Source of the DNA: Phytomonas francai
Taxonomy: Eukaryota > Euglenozoa > Kinetoplastea > Trypanosomatida > Trypanosomatidae
Direction: 5' to 3'
NCBI GenBank assembly: GCA_001766655.1
Contig: MJCC01000014.1
Location: forward strand, 207,590 to 236,768
Length of the DNA: 29,179 bases
Shown here: positions 28,501 through 29,179 of the stretch, piece after piece
How the letters are laid out: every line of letters begins with the position of its first letter
Numbering within the stretch: position 1 is the stretch's first letter
Translations under genes and position numbers: made by a program
The notes under the pieces: generated by a model
The model's database searches: none
What the model saw: only the letters and a program-made list of their open reading frames with translations
Told to the model about the DNA's origin: nothing

Positions 28501-29179
28501 TAATGTACTTTCCATTTCTATTGCCCGGAAGCGATTTGGAAATGCTGCGAAATCCAATGTCGAGTTCATGGAATCGTAACATGATCCCGAAGAAAGTTCC
28601 ACTTCTCGTTTTGTATCGGGGGGATTCATCATGGACGCTGAGTCTCCCTGAATCACATTCTTCAATCGCATACAAGAAAATGTATAGCGCATTTGTTCTC
28701 TTACCAACGCAGAGATTTTTTCGGAAACTCCTGCAACTATATCATCGTAAGTTCGGAAGACAGCATCAGTACTAAGACCTTTAGTATTCGTTGTGGGAAA
28801 ACTACACTCCTGTGGTTGCAGACCTTCCCTCATTTCAGAAGCATTATGTTCCTCCAAAAGAAGTTTAACTTTTTTTATTGACACGGATGCCTGCTTGCAT
28901 TCGAGAAAAAGCGAACGAAGTATATCATGCAAATTGGGATAATGTTCAGCCAGTTGTTGCAATGATGGAGATGTCGGTAATTCTTCGCAAGAGCTCATTG
29001 GTAAGGAAGAAGAGATGTCATATTCCTGAGAGAGAGATAACTTCAAAACATTTAAAGAGCCAAGAAGATATTCAGGCAAATTTGATAAAATAGAATTCTC
29101 CAAGCTCAAACGTGATCGCAAATCGCTGACCTGTTCGTCGCGGTCCTTCAAGGCGTCCTCCAGCTGTTGCTGCAAATCG
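25522..29179 (-). CDS. Large coiled-coil protein, 5' end beyond the window
   Basis: At least 1,218 residues of open frame, ending at 25522. No true start is present: the first codons in the window read DLQQQLED and the frame is still open at 29179. Numbered from the TTG at 29175, the visible protein begins in a helical segment, then has a mostly non-coiled Ser-rich and helical part (about 50-550) with an internal basic patch RRRLAKKKKPARP. Strong heptad-type coiled coils follow at about 560-690 and 770-970 (Leu, Glu, Lys, Gln, Arg rich), with a further coil near the C-terminus (about 1110-1205). There is no motor, kinase or nucleotide-binding motif in the visible part. Such proteins in trypanosomatids are commonly cytoskeletal, flagellar or basal-body components, but nothing here proves a location. 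Gene identity not recognised. Confidence 0.85.
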   Translation of the reverse strand, partial: DLQQQLEDALKDRDEQVSDLRSRLSLENSILSNLPEYLLGSLNVLKLSLSQEYDISSSLPMSSCEELPTSPSLQQLAEHYPNLHDILRSLFLECKQASVSIKKVKLLLEEHNASEMREGLQPQECSFPTTNTKGLSTDAVFRTYDDIVAGVSEKISALVREQMRYTFSCMRLKNVIQGDSASMMNPPDTKREVELSSGSCYDSMNSTLDFAAFPNRFRAIEMESTLNDSFHSSIKSYVEPIVQEVRNHIEKRSEEMVQMRKAVVTSFEALGGSEDIRSVDPIKASNYLVDIAVDTGSCITEMKLILDPTGEHGNKVRLSSILSNIKTKLGEVEEAKKDAGNLLYALASPDVSMSEMNLLNSTYRRRLAKKKKPARPEFVREDPLYMARVIYDKQLTKQDSENSEFLHLSSYEFNYENVKAFREAIEEKKHQFQQMSHGITVALTLMGDTMDLSREDTKILTLRLIQAAKDVHDAMILGRNAMMEEGIGKRNSMAVSSHVTSDHSNLANTPEELSMHDKEKDESVDGNSTPKMDEMPLFAKQTANLVQALQSLHDNYEAMKQENECMSKQLQFLLDNDNTEVLEDHLERAHTHIASLESKQHALLEELAKNKEGFQKSEQLVESLRGEQCTLQIQLNHSYQSILFMEENCERLTITLNENIAFATLFNDQTKKMEELRTARICRDSLHATQLLKSKCTLLLSLLVGNSSEQVNEENESDEQDDIPLSLIQRCCEYVSSSVGLLSAEQSLHRDTEDKLHDAQRRLNLAMAEESRLGKLVKELQQRLEAEKENAIQKLRAQLQEQQRGAEKRLQYAQSIAEEVQKDLKNLVQSLKVQVRDEEQLRKMAETKTSELLKQLSAKAEEAVELEARLEATEKRRREVESCLVLLQKTHAMTQVSATERDSVYDRRYAESLQKLVVAEQEIASLRTALNAARTERTSVDALRVQAETKLAYSRDVIESAKNRLLHCVLLPNTSQANTLIEVVNVFLEEFIKLNEKVSHKGVNHYSVGTTTEGDMVNVVKGFYTVLRVFQELDLLPLEEVMPENQADAIAEYINWSVERTHELNSGKALLIDSMQFYQLGYSTAQFSTPLAVLVQSVLDQKNGVMQQCAVLKEHYNAICNELEQLRKMVKLNDEQQGRDVENLEYSIGRMREMVQQKRDADEIVEKHTSEMQQLIDTRFERLNCYAAERENVRHQIQQLHHFMRHKLYEQSRSSSID

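Overview
The window looks like nuclear DNA of a trypanosomatid protist. Every intact gene is an intronless minus-strand frame, and the spacers are AT-rich. Pyrimidine tracts followed by AG, as expected for spliced-leader trans-splicing, sit close upstream of most start codons. The gene content is also typical: a seven-gene DUF1861/GT108 array, an ABCA transporter, a choline/ethanolamine kinase with a long N-terminal extension, and a large coiled-coil protein. I see no bacterial operon signals, no tRNA or rRNA, and no CRISPR. The genus cannot be fixed by eye.

Layout from left to right (transcription runs right to left). 1-1403: no gene. 1404-2945: 3' part of an ABCA transporter whose 5' portion is missing; its nucleotide-binding domain is intact. 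3389-14760: seven tandem paralogues, called A to G here from left to right, 311-332 aa each, of the DUF1861/GT108 beta-propeller family. In Leishmania this family (MTP1-7, also a seven-gene array) makes and degrades mannogen, the beta-1,2-mannan reserve. About 14.8-18.6 kb: noncoding DNA with homopolymer G/C runs, a 462-base N gap inside an apparent ~137-bp tandem repeat, and a dispersed repeat. 18617-19617: on the plus strand, a glucose-6-phosphate isomerase (PGI) pseudogene with stops and frameshifts. 19856-20488: an unrecognised 210-aa minus-strand frame. 21374-23401: choline/ethanolamine kinase. 23767-24744: a mitochondrial-carrier-like membrane protein. 25522-29179: a long coiled-coil protein whose 5' end lies outside the window.

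The main story is the array. All seven copies keep the LEDP motif expected at the active site, but they are not equal. A and B share a 186-bp tract with two differences inside otherwise diverged genes, which suggests gene conversion. B, C and F have lost residues the others keep. D alone has a C-terminal extension ending in SSL, a known type of glycosomal targeting signal in trypanosomatids. This suggests one reserve-sugar pathway diversified in chemistry and possibly in location. The PGI relic, the gap, the repeats and the G/C-rich island together mark a rearranged, gene-poor segment inside an otherwise one-directional gene cluster.
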